The notes: a model not told the origin generated them from the sequence alone. DNA of 64,000 nt from JAUVDZ01 sp042568205 (GCA_042568205.1 JBHPJE010000001.1:62001-126000); one strand, 5' to 3'. Positions 1 to 10,483 are shown, counted from the first letter of the stretch. Numbers and translations: made by a program.

Positions 1-3000
1 CTCCAACGATTCTTGCATCAACATTAACTTTACCAGCCTTTGTTGTTGAAGTAATTGTATTTAAAGCTACTCCTTCATTCACACGTACTTTTTCTTCTGC
101 TAAAACAGCATCAGTTTCAGAATCTTCTGTTATAAAGAATTCAATCACACTAGAATTATCTGAAACCACAATATCATTACTTTGATCAATGATTTCACCA
201 ATTAAAAATAAAGTTGATTCGCCATCTGCTGGCATATGATCTGTATAAACCGGGACTTCTTCATCATCACCTTCAGTTACAATATTTGAAACAATATCAC
301 TTTCAATCCCATCCCCAATTGCATAAATCCCAGCTTCTAAGAATCTTACTCCTAAATCATCTGGTGAGAATAGGGGATCAGTCGATTGCAACCATACTTC
401 ATCACCATCCTGCACACCTCCGTCATCTGAATCAGGATCTCGTGGATTAGTTTCATTTTGATATTCATGTAAATTAATTAGTCCATCTGAATCATTATCA
501 AGAGGAGCATCTTCAGGATCGAATTTATCAAATCCATGTTCATCTTCCCATTCATCAGGCATTCCATCTAAATCACTATCAATTAATGAGTCGTCTGAAG
601 GATCCAAAGGGTCACGTCCTGATAAAACTTCAGTTAAATCATCAACTCCACCACCGTCAGTATCTTTTAACTCAGTAGAAGTATTATATTGATAGATTTC
701 AATATTATCCGGCAATCCGTCACCATCTTGGTCTAAAGCATAACAATCATAAGTTCCGATTATAGTTTGAACCATCAAAGCAAATTCAGCTCGAGTAGTT
801 GGAGCTGTTATCCAGGGTTCAAATACCTGGCCAGGACCATCAAGCTGAATATCTACCCATTCTTTAAATTCTTCAGGTTCATAATTATTAATAGGAGCAA
901 GCGAAGGATTTTCCTGTTTAGGGAAGATTCCTTCTTCTTGCGCTTTAAGCACATATCGATAATACCAAGGCTTTTCTTGTTCAAAAAACTCAGTGCTATC
1001 TATATCTGCAGCTTCTAAAATAACTTTAACTGCTTCAGCGCGACTTATATTATATTGAGGTTTGTAGAATCCAGCATCTTCTCCCTGTGCATAACCACTA
1101 ATAATTCCTTCATTTTTCCCTTCTTCCACACAATATTGAAATTCTTCTGAAATATCAGTATCAGGGAAAGGAGTTTGAGCGTACATCTCATGAACCATTC
1201 CTTTAGTCTTTTCTGAAAAGCTCGAACAGTTAACACATGTGATTCCTAAAACCATTCTTATGTATTCTTCACGCTTTATAAGCTCTTCAGGTCTTACAGT
1301 ATTTTCAGCTGACCTTGTAACGATCCCTCGTAATAATAATTGCGCAAATGCTTTGTAAACTGCTTTAGCAGGGTGTACATCACTAAATAATCGTGCATCT
1401 TTTTTAATAGGATCGTATCCAAAGCTGATTTCTTCTCCATCATCAAATCCATCTTCATCACTATCCTGTTTAATTCTATTAGTTCCAATAAAGACTTCCT
1501 GTAAATCAGTTAATCCATCTTCATCTGTATCACCAGATGAATCACTTTGAGCAAATGCAGTACGTACTGCAAATAGTCCACTTAATAAATTGAATCCTTC
1601 AAAATAGTCTTCTTCTTTTTGAACCTGCACTTCACCAAGACGATAACTTATATAAAATTCAGTGATTTCATTACCTGCAGGATTATTTAAAGTAAACAAA
1701 TATGGTTCATCTATTTTATCAAGATTTATAATTCCAATAGAAAAATCATCTTTAATAAAAACTTTTCCTTCAGGAGTTATGCGAGCAACGCGTTGAGTAT
1801 AAAGCCCACTTAAATCTAGAACATAAACATCACCATTAAGTTCGCGTACGATCTGGTAATCATTGTTGATCACGTCTTTTACATGAACTCCAGTAATAGT
1901 TAGCATGTTTTCACCAAGTCCATATAGAGCATCGTGAATTATAGGAATTTCCTGTATTTCAGGTATTAAAACTACACTTCCAATGATTTCCTCTGATTCA
2001 ATGTGGACAATTCCAATACGCAAATATTTGTCAGGTGTCGACTCAAAAGCCTTTGCAGTATAACCTTCATCCAGAATTGTAATTTTTCCGGTTTCTGGAT
2101 TTATATATGCAACAACCTCTCCTGCATCATTTTTAACTATGTAATTTTCTAATAATTGTTCTTCATATGAAGGAGCTTCAAAGGTCTCAGTATCATAAGT
2201 CAAAATTCGCACTCGCTTAGCTTCGCTTCGTAAATTTAATGTATTTGATAGTATTTCGGTTGGTTGATTTGTTGAATTAGCTGTTAAATTAAAGAATCCA
2301 CTTTCTTCAGTTGCTTTTATATAAAAGGTTCCATGCCCATTTACTATATGCACTGTTTCGCTTCCATCAATCGTCGCAAGTAATTCATCATCAACATTTA
2401 ATTGAACCTCAGTAAAAGAATCAGCATGATTAACTTCGCCTGTTGCATCAAGAACACTCGCTATAATAGGATATCTTTGCTGACTTCCTGTTAAAATTAC
2501 TCCGCTTTCCCAATCAGGCTCTAGTGATAGAGCTGCTGTTTTTTCAGCCCCATCAGGAATTCCATTCCCATCACCATCCAGCAAATCTTCAGGATTAACT
2601 GTGCCAAGTTGCCCAGGTCCAAAATCCCCACAAGAAGGCTCAAAATTAATACTTGAAACTGAATCTGCAATATCACCAAGATAACCAATTATATATACAA
2701 TCCATGCTGGTAAAATAATTCCATCAACTTCATCTTCTTCTCCTGCTTCTGCTTCTTCTTTCTCTTCTTTAAGTCCAGAATCCAATGTCGACTCTGGATC
2801 ATTATAAATTCCATTATCTTCATTGATGTCAGGGTTTCTACTTAAACCAAATTCTAATTCATCAGCATCGCCTTCTGCAGTTAAGTAAAAATATTCATAA
2901 CCTTCCTGTAACTTATTTCGCATAGCATATGCATGCTTTTGATCGATTTGGAAGTTAACCCAATTAATGGAATCAGCAATTATATCTTCTTCATCCACAA

Positions 3001-5206
3001 TCAGTTCTGTTAATGCCCCTTCAGCTTCTAATGTAATTGAATAACCTGGCATATTAATAAAGTATTGTTCCAAATCTTCTAAAGTTTGTTTAAAATCATC
3101 AATTGAAGAAGCCTGAAAAGCATTTGGATAGATGATTTCATGTGAATTTTCATCCTGATCCATAAATGCAACAAAGCGAGGATCATTTACAGGCATTGAA
3201 TCAATGGTTTTTTCTTCCAGGTGATGTTGAATTGTCTCTAAAGTAGGTTCTTTATGATAAGTAATACTTGCAATATCCTGGTTAACAGGACTTTGAACCT
3301 TAGTTATGTTTAGTCGAATTTTTTTAACACCAGCAATAGGTGGATTAAATAAAATAAACTCATCACGTTTATTTCCTAAGATTTCAGTGCTAATTCTAAA
3401 ATAATCATCTGAATTCATTTTATAAGCTGGATCATATTCATCTTCTTCATCTGTAAATCCATCTCCATCATTGTCAATTTCATCAAATCCTCCATATAAA
3501 TCTAAAAAATCCTGAAAAGTTACAAGAGGATAATTAAACAAAACTATTTCACTTGCAGGTCTATATTTAGATCCTGGTAATGGAATTGCTGCTTTATCTT
3601 CTTCAGTTGCAGCTGCATTAACAGCTAAAATATAGTTTTCTGCTTCTGTTATGTAATCATCAAACCTTGTTTTCTCTCTAAAATCAAAACAACCTAAATA
3701 GGAAAGAATACTTGGATTAATTGGTTCTCCGGTTTTTCCTCCATTTTCATCAAATAAAGGGTTGGAAGCTAAATCTGTAAAACATCTTTCTGGATGCTCT
3801 GCATTTTCACCAAAACAATTACCATCCCAATTCTTTTTTTCTGATTCAATATTATAAAGACGATTAAATTCAGTATTGCCTCTATATAAAGTACACTCTT
3901 CTGGTCCGGTTAATTCAGAAACTGAAGTTCCATAAAAATGAGTTAAATATTGAGCCTGATCAAAAGACTTATTATTATTTATAAAATTCCATGTATTTAA
4001 AAAGATATTATTATTGTTTTCTAGAGTTATCATTCCAGAAATACTCGAATTACTTAGAATAGTAAATGGCTCCTGCAAAGCTGTTGCAAATTCATCAACT
4101 TTTTCTTCAATTGAATCATTTATTTGTCTTAAATGTTCCTGTGTATATAGATCTTTTGCTGTAATAACTTCGACAAGTGAGTCAAATTCTTCCCATCTTC
4201 CGCTTCCTTTTATCAAATCATTAGCTTTTTGAAGATAATTTTTAAATAGTTCATTAAATTGAATTGCATAGCTTTTAATAATTGTCCGGCTTTGTACGTC
4301 AGGTAATCCTTCGAACATAGATTCATCAACAAAGCCTTCAAGGTCAGGTGAATCAATTAATTCCTTTAATAATTCTTTTGTATAACGATGATATGCAAAA
4401 TCTTCTAAATGATCAGCATAGTTAGAGTATTTTGAAAGCATGGATTCATTTAAAAGCTCTTGTTCCCAAATTACATCTCCATATAAAACTTCCTGGGTAT
4501 ATTCAGTGAAGTCCTGGTGTCCTATATGATATAGATGATTTTTATCTAAATATTCAGCTAATTGATTACGACCTTCAAGGTCAGGACGTGAAGCTTTAAT
4601 TACACCATGCCAGGCTTCAACTCTAGGCTCAGAAACATCAGCATTATATTCAAAATTTCGGGAATTCAGATCAAATACATAAGATTTATCTTCTAAGTCA
4701 GTATATGGAAGCATGCTTACGAATCTGAATCCATTTTTATTTACAACTGGTAATGGGATTTCACCTATAGTAATAACACCGGCTAATTGGCTTTTATCAC
4801 TGATCGATTCATCTCCTTTATAATAAAGAGTTTCTAAAGCTTGTGAGATTTCATATGGAGTTTGAGTTTCATCTACTCTTAATATAATCGATTCAGTAAA
4901 AGGATCAGAAACCTGTACATCTTTTGCAAAACGCGAAATTCTATCTCTGAAGGTTGTTGCACCCAGGCTTCCACCCCATTGAGATGAGGTTAAACCATCA
5001 TATTGTTGGTTGCTTTGAATTAATTCATCTTCAACAAGCACTGCAATAATCGAAATCATTTTTGCTTCAGGATTTTGATTGCTAAACAAACCACCAAACT
5101 GCGCCATTGCAGATGGTGCTGACAAAAATTGTGTAGCAAGAGTCGTCAGGATTATAGCTCCAGACACAACTTTGTGTAAGTAGTTTTTTATTTTTGTTTT
5201 TGTCAT
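1..5206 (-). CDS. Giant secreted SLH-domain surface protein with calcium-binding repeats (C-terminus beyond window)
   Basis: A continuous frame of more than 1,730 codons runs from an ATG at 5206 off the left edge, so the protein is incomplete. It opens with a signal peptide (lysine-rich start, hydrophobic core, then SAPSAMAQ). Most of the N-terminal 900 residues match no family I recognise. Aspartate-rich DxDxDGxxD motifs typical of thrombospondin type 3/EF-hand-like calcium repeats follow (for example DTDEDGLTD, DSDEDGFDD, DQDGDGLPD, DSDLDGMPD). Between them lie SLH-like segments (FPDTDISEEF, GIISGYAQG, ISRAEAVKV). I infer a cell-surface or S-layer component anchored by its SLH segments. The next gene upstream is the type IV pilin, separated by a terminator-like hairpin. 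No Shine-Dalgarno sequence precedes the start. The signal peptide and calcium motifs are clear; the exact role is unknown. Confidence 0.85.
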   Translation of the reverse strand, partial: MTKTKIKNYLHKVVSGAIILTTLATQFLSAPSAMAQFGGLFSNQNPEAKMISIIAVLVEDELIQSNQQYDGLTSSQWGGSLGATTFRDRISRFAKDVQVSDPFTESIILRVDETQTPYEISQALETLYYKGDESISDKSQLAGVITIGEIPLPVVNKNGFRFVSMLPYTDLEDKSYVFDLNSRNFEYNADVSEPRVEAWHGVIKASRPDLEGRNQLAEYLDKNHLYHIGHQDFTEYTQEVLYGDVIWEQELLNESMLSKYSNYADHLEDFAYHRYTKELLKELIDSPDLEGFVDESMFEGLPDVQSRTIIKSYAIQFNELFKNYLQKANDLIKGSGRWEEFDSLVEVITAKDLYTQEHLRQINDSIEEKVDEFATALQEPFTILSNSSISGMITLENNNNIFLNTWNFINNNKSFDQAQYLTHFYGTSVSELTGPEECTLYRGNTEFNRLYNIESEKKNWDGNCFGENAEHPERCFTDLASNPLFDENGGKTGEPINPSILSYLGCFDFREKTRFDDYITEAENYILAVNAAATEEDKAAIPLPGSKYRPASEIVLFNYPLVTFQDFLDLYGGFDEIDNDGDGFTDEEDEYDPAYKMNSDDYFRISTEILGNKRDEFILFNPPIAGVKKIRLNITKVQSPVNQDIASITYHKEPTLETIQHHLEEKTIDSMPVNDPRFVAFMDQDENSHEIIYPNAFQASSIDDFKQTLEDLEQYFINMPGYSITLEAEGALTELIVDEEDIIADSINWVNFQIDQKHAYAMRNKLQEGYEYFYLTAEGDADELEFGLSRNPDINEDNGIYNDPESTLDSGLKEEKEEAEAGEEDEVDGIILPAWIVYIIGYLGDIADSVSSINFEPSCGDFGPGQLGTVNPEDLLDGDGNGIPDGAEKTAALSLEPDWESGVILTGSQQRYPIIASVLDATGEVNHADSFTEVQLNVDDELLATIDGSETVHIVNGHGTFYIKATEESGFFNLTANSTNQPTEILSNTLNLRSEAKRVRILTYDTETFEAPSYEEQLLENYIVKNDAGEVVAYINPETGKITILDEGYTAKAFESTPDKYLRIGIVHIESEEIIGSVVLIPEIQEIPIIHDALYGLGENMLTITGVHVKDVINNDYQIVRELNGDVYVLDLSGLYTQRVARITPEGKVFIKDDFSIGIINLDKIDEPYLFTLNNPAGNEITEFYISYRLGEVQVQKEEDYFEGFNLLSGLFAVRTAFAQSDSSGDTDEDGLTDLQEVFIGTNRIKQDSDEDGFDDGEEISFGYDPIKKDARLFSDVHPAKAVYKAFAQLLLRGIVTRSAENTVRPEELIKREEYIRMVLGITCVNCSSFSEKTKGMVHEMYAQTPFPDTDISEEFQYCVEEGKNEGIISGYAQGEDAGFYKPQYNISRAEAVKVILEAADIDSTEFFEQEKPWYYRYVLKAQEEGIFPKQENPSLAPINNYEPEEFKEWVDIQLDGPGQVFEPWITAPTTRAEFALMVQTIIGTYDCYALDQDGDGLPDNIEIYQYNTSTELKDTDGGGVDDLTEVLSGRDPLDPSDDSLIDSDLDGMPDEWEDEHGFDKFDPEDAPLDNDSDGLINLHEYQNETNPRDPDSDDGGVQDGDEVWLQSTDPLFSPDDLGVRFLEAGIYAIGDGIESDIVSNIVTEGDDEEVPVYTDHMPADGESTLFLIGEIIDQSNDIVVSDNSSVIEFFITEDSETDAVLAEEKVRVNEGVALNTITSTTKAGKVNVDARIVG

Positions 5207-5301
5207 TGTTTAGCCGGCTTTATGACATGTCAATTTGTCTTATTATTATAGCATAGGCAAGCCAAAAAGTCGAGATCAAAAGCCCAGAATGCTCAGATAT
5301 T

Positions 5302-5326
5302 AAAAAAGCCGACTTTAGGGCTTTTT
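5302..5326 (-). terminator. Intrinsic terminator after the pilin gene
   Basis: AAAAAGCC and GGCTTTTT form an 8-bp stem around an 8-nt loop, followed on the minus strand by a T run. It lies 34 nt past the pilin stop codon and before the giant SLH gene, so it would separate the two transcripts. Confidence 0.6.
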
Positions 5327-5359
5327 AGAGCTGAAAAGTCGACTTTTAGATTGAAACGA

Positions 5360-5881
5360 TTATAAAACTCGCATGTACCATAATTTTGTAGCTCCATCAT
5401 AATCATCATTACCATTCCATGTAGCAGGATTAACTGATGAATTGTTTTTCACGTCTGATTCCATTACTGTTCCTACAATATATTCAACACCACTACTTGC
5501 TCCTAAATATGAATAGTAGTACTGTCCATTTATTATACAAGTTCCTGGATCATCAGTTCCTGTAGGAAGCGTTCTTGTTGGAGATGGATCCTCTGGTGGA
5601 TTACCACCTTTAAAGTAATCTCCAGATACGTCTGTTCCTGCGCTATCAGGTGTTTTGAAAACCAAACCTGTACCAACACACCCACTGTATGGTGGATATT
5701 GTCCATAATCTGAACTATAAGTTTCTGCTGCTGTTACAATGTTATTAATGTCTCCTTCTCTCGCTGCATCACGACCTCTTGCAAGAGCGTCACGAATCGT
5801 AGGGTAGAGAGCCGCAGCCAAAACACCGATGATTGCGATTACAATCAGCAATTCGATCAGTGTGAATGCTTTTCTTTTCAT
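5360..5881 (-). CDS. Type IV pilin / pseudopilin
   Basis: The 173-residue protein starts MKRKAFTLIELLIVIAIIG. This is a class III prepilin signal with a short basic leader, a predicted cut before Phe6, Glu at mature position 5 and one hydrophobic helix. The C-terminal part is a globular domain rich in Gly/Asp/Tyr with two cysteines, typical of PilA/PulG-like subunits. It is the last gene of the pilus set read on the minus strand, 64 nt after pilC. I infer it is the major pilin or a major pseudopilin; no prepilin peptidase gene is in the window. Family assignment is secure, but its exact rank in the fibre is not. Confidence 0.92.
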   Translation of the reverse strand: MKRKAFTLIELLIVIAIIGVLAAALYPTIRDALARGRDAAREGDINNIVTAAETYSSDYGQYPPYSGCVGTGLVFKTPDSAGTDVSGDYFKGGNPPEDPSPTRTLPTGTDDPGTCIINGQYYYSYLGASSGVEYIVGTVMESDVKNNSSVNPATWNGNDDYDGATKLWYMRVL

Positions 5882-5945
5882 ACGAATATAGGTTAATGAT
5901 TATACCAATCATACATTTTACAAGAAAAATGTCATTAAGCCAAAT

Positions 5946-7217
5946 CTATAAATCTCCAACTGAATCACCAAGAGTCAGAATTGGAAGCATAATTGCTGCA
6001 ACTAAACCACCAACAGCCACACCTACAAATACCATGATGATTGGCTCGATGACTTTTGTAAGCCCTTTTACAGCCAAATCAACCTGCTCGTCATAATAAG
6101 TTGCTATCTTCTTTGATACATTTTCAAGCTGTGCTGTTTGTTCACCTGTATCAATCATATTTACAAGCATTTGAGGGAAATATTTTGTACCACGCAAAGC
6201 ATCCGCTAATGGAATACCAGCTTTAATATCATCACCTGAAAATTTAATTTTTCTTTTATAAACTTCGTTATGAGTTGCATTCGAAATAATCTGCAAAGAT
6301 TGAGTGATTGAAACACCTGATCCTAACAAGTTACCTAAAGTTCTGGCAAATTGCGCTAAAATGGCTTTCTGAAGCAAAGGTCCAGTGATTGGCACATGTA
6401 ACATAAATCGATCCCAATGTAGTTTTCCACTTTTAGTTTTCTTCCACATTCCTAGAATCACAACAAATGCCACAATCCCAAGTAAAATTTGAATAATATT
6501 GTTTTGCATAAATTTACTCATTCCAATAATAAACTTAGTTATTGCTGGCAATTCAGCACCGGTTTGTTCAAACAGATTTTGAATGTTCGGAATCACATAA
6601 ATCAGCATTAAAGTAAGAACTAAAAATAGAATACCCAGAACTACAACCGGATAAGTAAGCGCACTTTTAACCTTGGCAATGGTTTTTGCGGTCTTTTCAA
6701 CTTCTTTTGCCAAGTCTCTTAAAATGTCATTCAAATGACCAGAAACTTCACCACTTCTTATCATCCCAATTTCAGACTCATTGAATGTTTTTTCATACTG
6801 TTCCATACTTCCTGACAAACTTTCACCACCTTCAATTCTAAATGCCATATCTTCAATAATTTTTTGGAACTTTTTATTCTTTTTATTTTGATCTGCAAGT
6901 GTATTGAGTGCATTAATTATTGGGATTCCAGCATCTACCATAACAGCTAGCAATCTAAAAAAAGTGGCTTTTTCCTGCATCTTAACCTTGCCCATGTTAA
7001 CGAAAGCCTCGTTAACTTTCATATAGATATCAAAAAAGAAGTTCCCAGTTTGCTCAATCCCCATTTTCTTTTTAAAATTGATTTTTTCTTTGCTTCTTCC
7101 AATATTTAAAACGACTTTTTCATCAAGAGCAGCCTCAGCTCCTTCGATTGCCTGAGCTTTATCTAATTCAAATGTTTCACCTGATGATTTGTTTGCAAAA
7201 TCTTTAGCTTGTTTCAT
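5946..7217 (-). CDS. pilC: Type IV pilus inner-membrane platform protein PilC/GspF
   Basis: 423 residues with two tandem T2SS-F domains. Each has the typical pattern ATFFRLLAVMVDAGIPII... and ...FARTLGNLLGSGVSITQSL, and three strong membrane helices are visible (around residues 190-215, 240-260 and near the C-terminus). PilC is the inner-membrane platform that couples the assembly ATPase to pilin insertion. It begins 5 nt after the pilB stop codon, so the two are almost certainly co-transcribed. The first ~75 residues are charged and cytoplasmic, somewhat longer than usual. Length fits the family (about 400). Confidence 0.93.
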   Translation of the reverse strand: MKQAKDFANKSSGETFELDKAQAIEGAEAALDEKVVLNIGRSKEKINFKKKMGIEQTGNFFFDIYMKVNEAFVNMGKVKMQEKATFFRLLAVMVDAGIPIINALNTLADQNKKNKKFQKIIEDMAFRIEGGESLSGSMEQYEKTFNESEIGMIRSGEVSGHLNDILRDLAKEVEKTAKTIAKVKSALTYPVVVLGILFLVLTLMLIYVIPNIQNLFEQTGAELPAITKFIIGMSKFMQNNIIQILLGIVAFVVILGMWKKTKSGKLHWDRFMLHVPITGPLLQKAILAQFARTLGNLLGSGVSITQSLQIISNATHNEVYKRKIKFSGDDIKAGIPLADALRGTKYFPQMLVNMIDTGEQTAQLENVSKKIATYYDEQVDLAVKGLTKVIEPIIMVFVGVAVGGLVAAIMLPILTLGDSVGDL

Positions 7218-7222
7218 AATAC

Positions 7223-8626
7223 TTAAGGATTATCTAATTTTGCGGCTTCCTCATTTGCACCTGGAGGCATTTTTATTTCAATATCAGATTTTGGTTTCGC
7301 TGGCGCTGTTTTAGGTGCTGGTTTTGGTTTTGCCGGTGTAGTTTCGGCAGCTGGAGCCTCTGGTTCACTCGGCATTTCTTCCATCTTCCTTGCAACTCTA
7401 TAAACTTCATCAATACTAGTTAAACCATCAAGAGCTTTAACAATACCTGCTTGTTCAAGTGTTAACATACCTGTTCGCATAGCAATTTCTTCAATTTCAA
7501 GACCGTTTTTTCGTGTTAGTATAGCCCTTCTTAACTCATTGTTCATTTTCATTACTTCAAATAAACCAAGTCGGCCTTTATACCCAACTCCGTCACATTT
7601 ATCACAACCCTTACCTTGATAAAATTTCATTCCTGCTAAAAGTGCTGGATCAACTAGTTCATCTGCATGAATTCTACTAGCCACAAGCTTTATATGTTCA
7701 ATTAAGTGGGGATCAACTGGGTCTTCAACTTTACAATGTTCACAAATTTTTCTAACAAGACGTTGCGCAATGATACATTCAATGGTTGCAGCCATTAAAA
7801 ACGGCGGAACTTCCATATTATCAATACGAGTTAATGTCTCAACTGCACTATTTGTATGGATTGTAGAGAATACAAGGTGACCTGTTAACGACGCTTCAAT
7901 AGCTGTATCAACAGTTTCTTTATCACGGATTTCCCCAACCATTATGATGTCTGGATCCTGACGAAGACCAGTACGCATACCAAATGCAAATGTATAATTA
8001 ATATCTGGATGTACTTGTGACTGATTCAATCCATCTACTGAGATTTCAACTGGATCTTCAATCGTCATTATATTTACATCAATCTTATTTAAACGATTTA
8101 AACAAGAGTACAAAGTTGTTGTTTTACCTGATCCAGTAGGACCAGTATTTAATATAATTCCATTTGGTGAACTTAAACTTTCTTCAATATATTGCAGAGC
8201 CTTTCCTTCAAGACCGAGCTCAGGTAAATCAGGAATTTTTCGAGATTTATCTTGAATACGCATTACAACCTTCTCTCCATTTACTGTTGGAAGAGTTGAA
8301 ATACGAAGATCCATCTCTTTTCCATCGCGGGTTGTTACAGCGGATCTTCCATCTTGTGGAATTCTTTGCTCATCAATTTTTAAATTCGACATAATCTTCA
8401 CACGAGACACAACCGCAGGATGAATATTATTAGGATATTCAACAATTTGTCTTAATACTCCATCAATACGATATCGAATTCGAACAGTGTTTTCTAAAGG
8501 TTCGATATGAATATCAGAAGAACGTGCATCTAAAGCATAACTAATAGTATTCAACACTAACTGAGGGATATTCCCTCCCAGAATCGCATCTTGTAGTTGC
8601 TGTAATTTTGGTGTTGTTTCTGGCAT
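7223..8626 (-). CDS. pilB: Type IV pilus assembly ATPase PilB/GspE
   Basis: Secretion ATPase that powers pilin polymerisation. The Walker A loop GPTGSGKTTTLYS, an Asp-box/Walker B stretch DPDIIMVGEIRDKETVDTA, a His box (TGHLVFSTIHTN) and a zinc tetracysteine (CEHC...CDKCDG) are all visible. I chose ATG 8626 (MPETTPK), which lies 1 nt after the stop of the upstream gene. An in-frame start ten codons earlier (8656) would overlap that gene. The protein lacks the N-terminal N1/MshEN region of long PilB proteins, so it resembles compact GspE/PilB forms. A Pro/Ala/Lys-rich tail of about 60 residues follows the ATPase core and looks disordered. Confidence 0.93.
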   Translation of the reverse strand: MPETTPKLQQLQDAILGGNIPQLVLNTISYALDARSSDIHIEPLENTVRIRYRIDGVLRQIVEYPNNIHPAVVSRVKIMSNLKIDEQRIPQDGRSAVTTRDGKEMDLRISTLPTVNGEKVVMRIQDKSRKIPDLPELGLEGKALQYIEESLSSPNGIILNTGPTGSGKTTTLYSCLNRLNKIDVNIMTIEDPVEISVDGLNQSQVHPDINYTFAFGMRTGLRQDPDIIMVGEIRDKETVDTAIEASLTGHLVFSTIHTNSAVETLTRIDNMEVPPFLMAATIECIIAQRLVRKICEHCKVEDPVDPHLIEHIKLVASRIHADELVDPALLAGMKFYQGKGCDKCDGVGYKGRLGLFEVMKMNNELRRAILTRKNGLEIEEIAMRTGMLTLEQAGIVKALDGLTSIDEVYRVARKMEEMPSEPEAPAAETTPAKPKPAPKTAPAKPKSDIEIKMPPGANEEAAKLDNP

Positions 8627-8627
8627 G

Positions 8628-9263
8628 TTATGTTTTAGTTGATCTATAATAAGCATTCATTGAAACATTGAAATTAATTTCATCTTTACCACTTGTATTT
8701 GCTTCGCTTCCTGTTGGAGCAACGAAATTAATTATAATTGATTGAATATCAAGTAGACGAGTTTCGTCACTCAATGTTCCACTATTCTCTACGAATTTTA
8801 AGAATTTAAAAAAGTTATCATATGAACTTTGAATTGTCATTTTGAAAGGTAGAACTTCGTAACTAAGCTCTTCAGTTGAACCTTTTACTTTTGTAAACTG
8901 AAGATTGTTAATCATAAATGGATTTTTCAAACGATGTATTTCGCTTGCGAAACTTTCAAGATTTCTAGTAAGCGCTGTAAGTTCTTCACCTTCTGGTAAT
9001 ACCAAGTCGAGTTGATTGTGAATTGTTTGAGTTAAGTCTTTATTATCTTTTTTCACAGTTGAGAGTTCGTTTTCAATACGTTGATTAGTTGAGTTCAAAC
9101 TACCAGTGAATGATTCATTTGTTGTTATTTCTGCTCTTACTTCAAACAAAGTCATCACATTCGTGAATGTGTAATATCCAAGAATAATAAGCAATATGAT
9201 AGTTAGAACTCCATAGAGTCTTAATTGAAAAAATTTGGATTTTAAGAATGAAGTTGCGTCCAT
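8628..9263 (-). CDS. PilO-like pilus alignment-complex protein
   Basis: 211 residues: a short cytoplasmic start, one membrane helix (VLTIILLIILGYYTF), a coiled-coil stretch (about residues 45-105) and a C-terminal alpha/beta domain. This is the usual build of PilO/GspM-type proteins. It sits between a PilN-like gene and pilB, the order expected for the inner-membrane alignment complex. Its ATG overlaps the last base of the PilN-like gene stop codon, so translation is probably coupled. Sequence similarity is weak by eye; the call rests on topology plus context. Confidence 0.65.
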   Translation of the reverse strand: MDATSFLKSKFFQLRLYGVLTIILLIILGYYTFTNVMTLFEVRAEITTNESFTGSLNSTNQRIENELSTVKKDNKDLTQTIHNQLDLVLPEGEELTALTRNLESFASEIHRLKNPFMINNLQFTKVKGSTEELSYEVLPFKMTIQSSYDNFFKFLKFVENSGTLSDETRLLDIQSIIINFVAPTGSEANTSGKDEINFNVSMNAYYRSTKT

Positions 9264-10483
9264 TAAACTAGCGTTAAGTATTCATTATCTAAGATAAGTT
9301 CGATTCTAAATGAAGAAGTGTATCCCTTTTCTTCATCGCCGGACTTTGGATACGATCTGTTTTCTACAGTTTTAAACATTGCTGATTGTTCAAGAGAATC
9401 AATCAGGTTTGTGATCAATGTAAATGTAGTCCCATCATCTCTTTTTGCCATACCAGCTATAGTCACTTGATTATTTAAAGTATCAAAGTCAAAAGAAGAA
9501 TATTTGATTCCACCAAGCTCTTCAAAGAAGCCTGTGTTATACAGCGAGTCTTCATTTTTTGTAATAATTTCAATTTCTTCAATAATTGCTGACCATTTGA
9601 TTCTGTTTTGTTTTAGCGCATTCACATTGCTGAAGTTGTTTTCAACAATATCTAATGCTTCTTGTGTTAATAGCAAAAGACTTGCATCATCTCGCTCAAG
9701 ATCGCTTTTAATATCTTCAGTATTTTTATTGAAAAATTTAGTTAAATTCTTATTTGTTACAAGTTGAAGAGCAGTTGAATAATTTGTAATATCCTGAATT
9801 ATGGTGTCAGTTAACTCTTCTTTTTTCAAAAGAGTGATCTCCTCTCTAAGTTCATTTTTCAAAGCATTCATAAAATCCTCTTCTGGAATATTTGCAACTT
9901 TCATTGGCTCTCGATATTTAGTCTGCGCATTCTCATATGATAAAAGGATTCTATCTTGTAGATCAGCAAGCCCTGAATCAGTCACACTATCTTTGCGTGC
10001 TTTTGCATAAGTGTCGCTTAGGTAAGAAAGCTCCTGTAAATAAAATGCCATCAACAGGTAATTTTTTTGATTGATCGATGTTTGAGTTGTGATAATCTCC
10101 TGATTTGTATTCTGAAGCTTCTGTGCTGTATTTGGTCCTCTCAAAGTCGAGAATAAATCAAAGCTTGGAGTTAATTCAGTATAGAAAAATCCAATTGATA
10201 GAACACATAAGACAATCACACTAATAAATGCAATTTTTATAATCTTTAAATTTCTTTTTGTAGGATCAAAAGCACCAACAATCTTTTTCTCAAGTTCAGG
10301 AATTGGCCCAAGTATATTTTCGTCAGGTGTAACTTCCTTCTCTTTCTTAACATTAACACCTTCAATTAACTCAGTTGTTTGAGGCTTCTCTTCCTTTCCT
10401 GGAGCCTTTTTCTCGAAAATATTTGTATAAAGGTTCCCGTCTTGTTTTGGATCCTGTGGTGTTTGGTCTTTGTTTTCTGGCAT
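9263..10483 (-). CDS. PilN-like pilus assembly membrane protein
   Basis: About 406 residues from ATG 10483 (MPENKDQTPQ). A GTG ten codons upstream is possible but less likely. The first ~95 residues are polar and charged. One membrane helix follows (IAFISVIVLCVLSIGFFY), then a long helical region and a C-terminal domain resembling the periplasmic part of PilN (ITKNEDSLYNTGFFEELGGI, then a beta-rich segment). It heads the pilus gene set and overlaps the PilO-like gene. No pilM gene is adjacent in the window, although the extended cytoplasmic N-terminus could dock such a partner. The call rests on topology and gene order. Confidence 0.6.
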   Translation of the reverse strand: MPENKDQTPQDPKQDGNLYTNIFEKKAPGKEEKPQTTELIEGVNVKKEKEVTPDENILGPIPELEKKIVGAFDPTKRNLKIIKIAFISVIVLCVLSIGFFYTELTPSFDLFSTLRGPNTAQKLQNTNQEIITTQTSINQKNYLLMAFYLQELSYLSDTYAKARKDSVTDSGLADLQDRILLSYENAQTKYREPMKVANIPEEDFMNALKNELREEITLLKKEELTDTIIQDITNYSTALQLVTNKNLTKFFNKNTEDIKSDLERDDASLLLLTQEALDIVENNFSNVNALKQNRIKWSAIIEEIEIITKNEDSLYNTGFFEELGGIKYSSFDFDTLNNQVTIAGMAKRDDGTTFTLITNLIDSLEQSAMFKTVENRSYPKSGDEEKGYTSSFRIELILDNEYLTLV

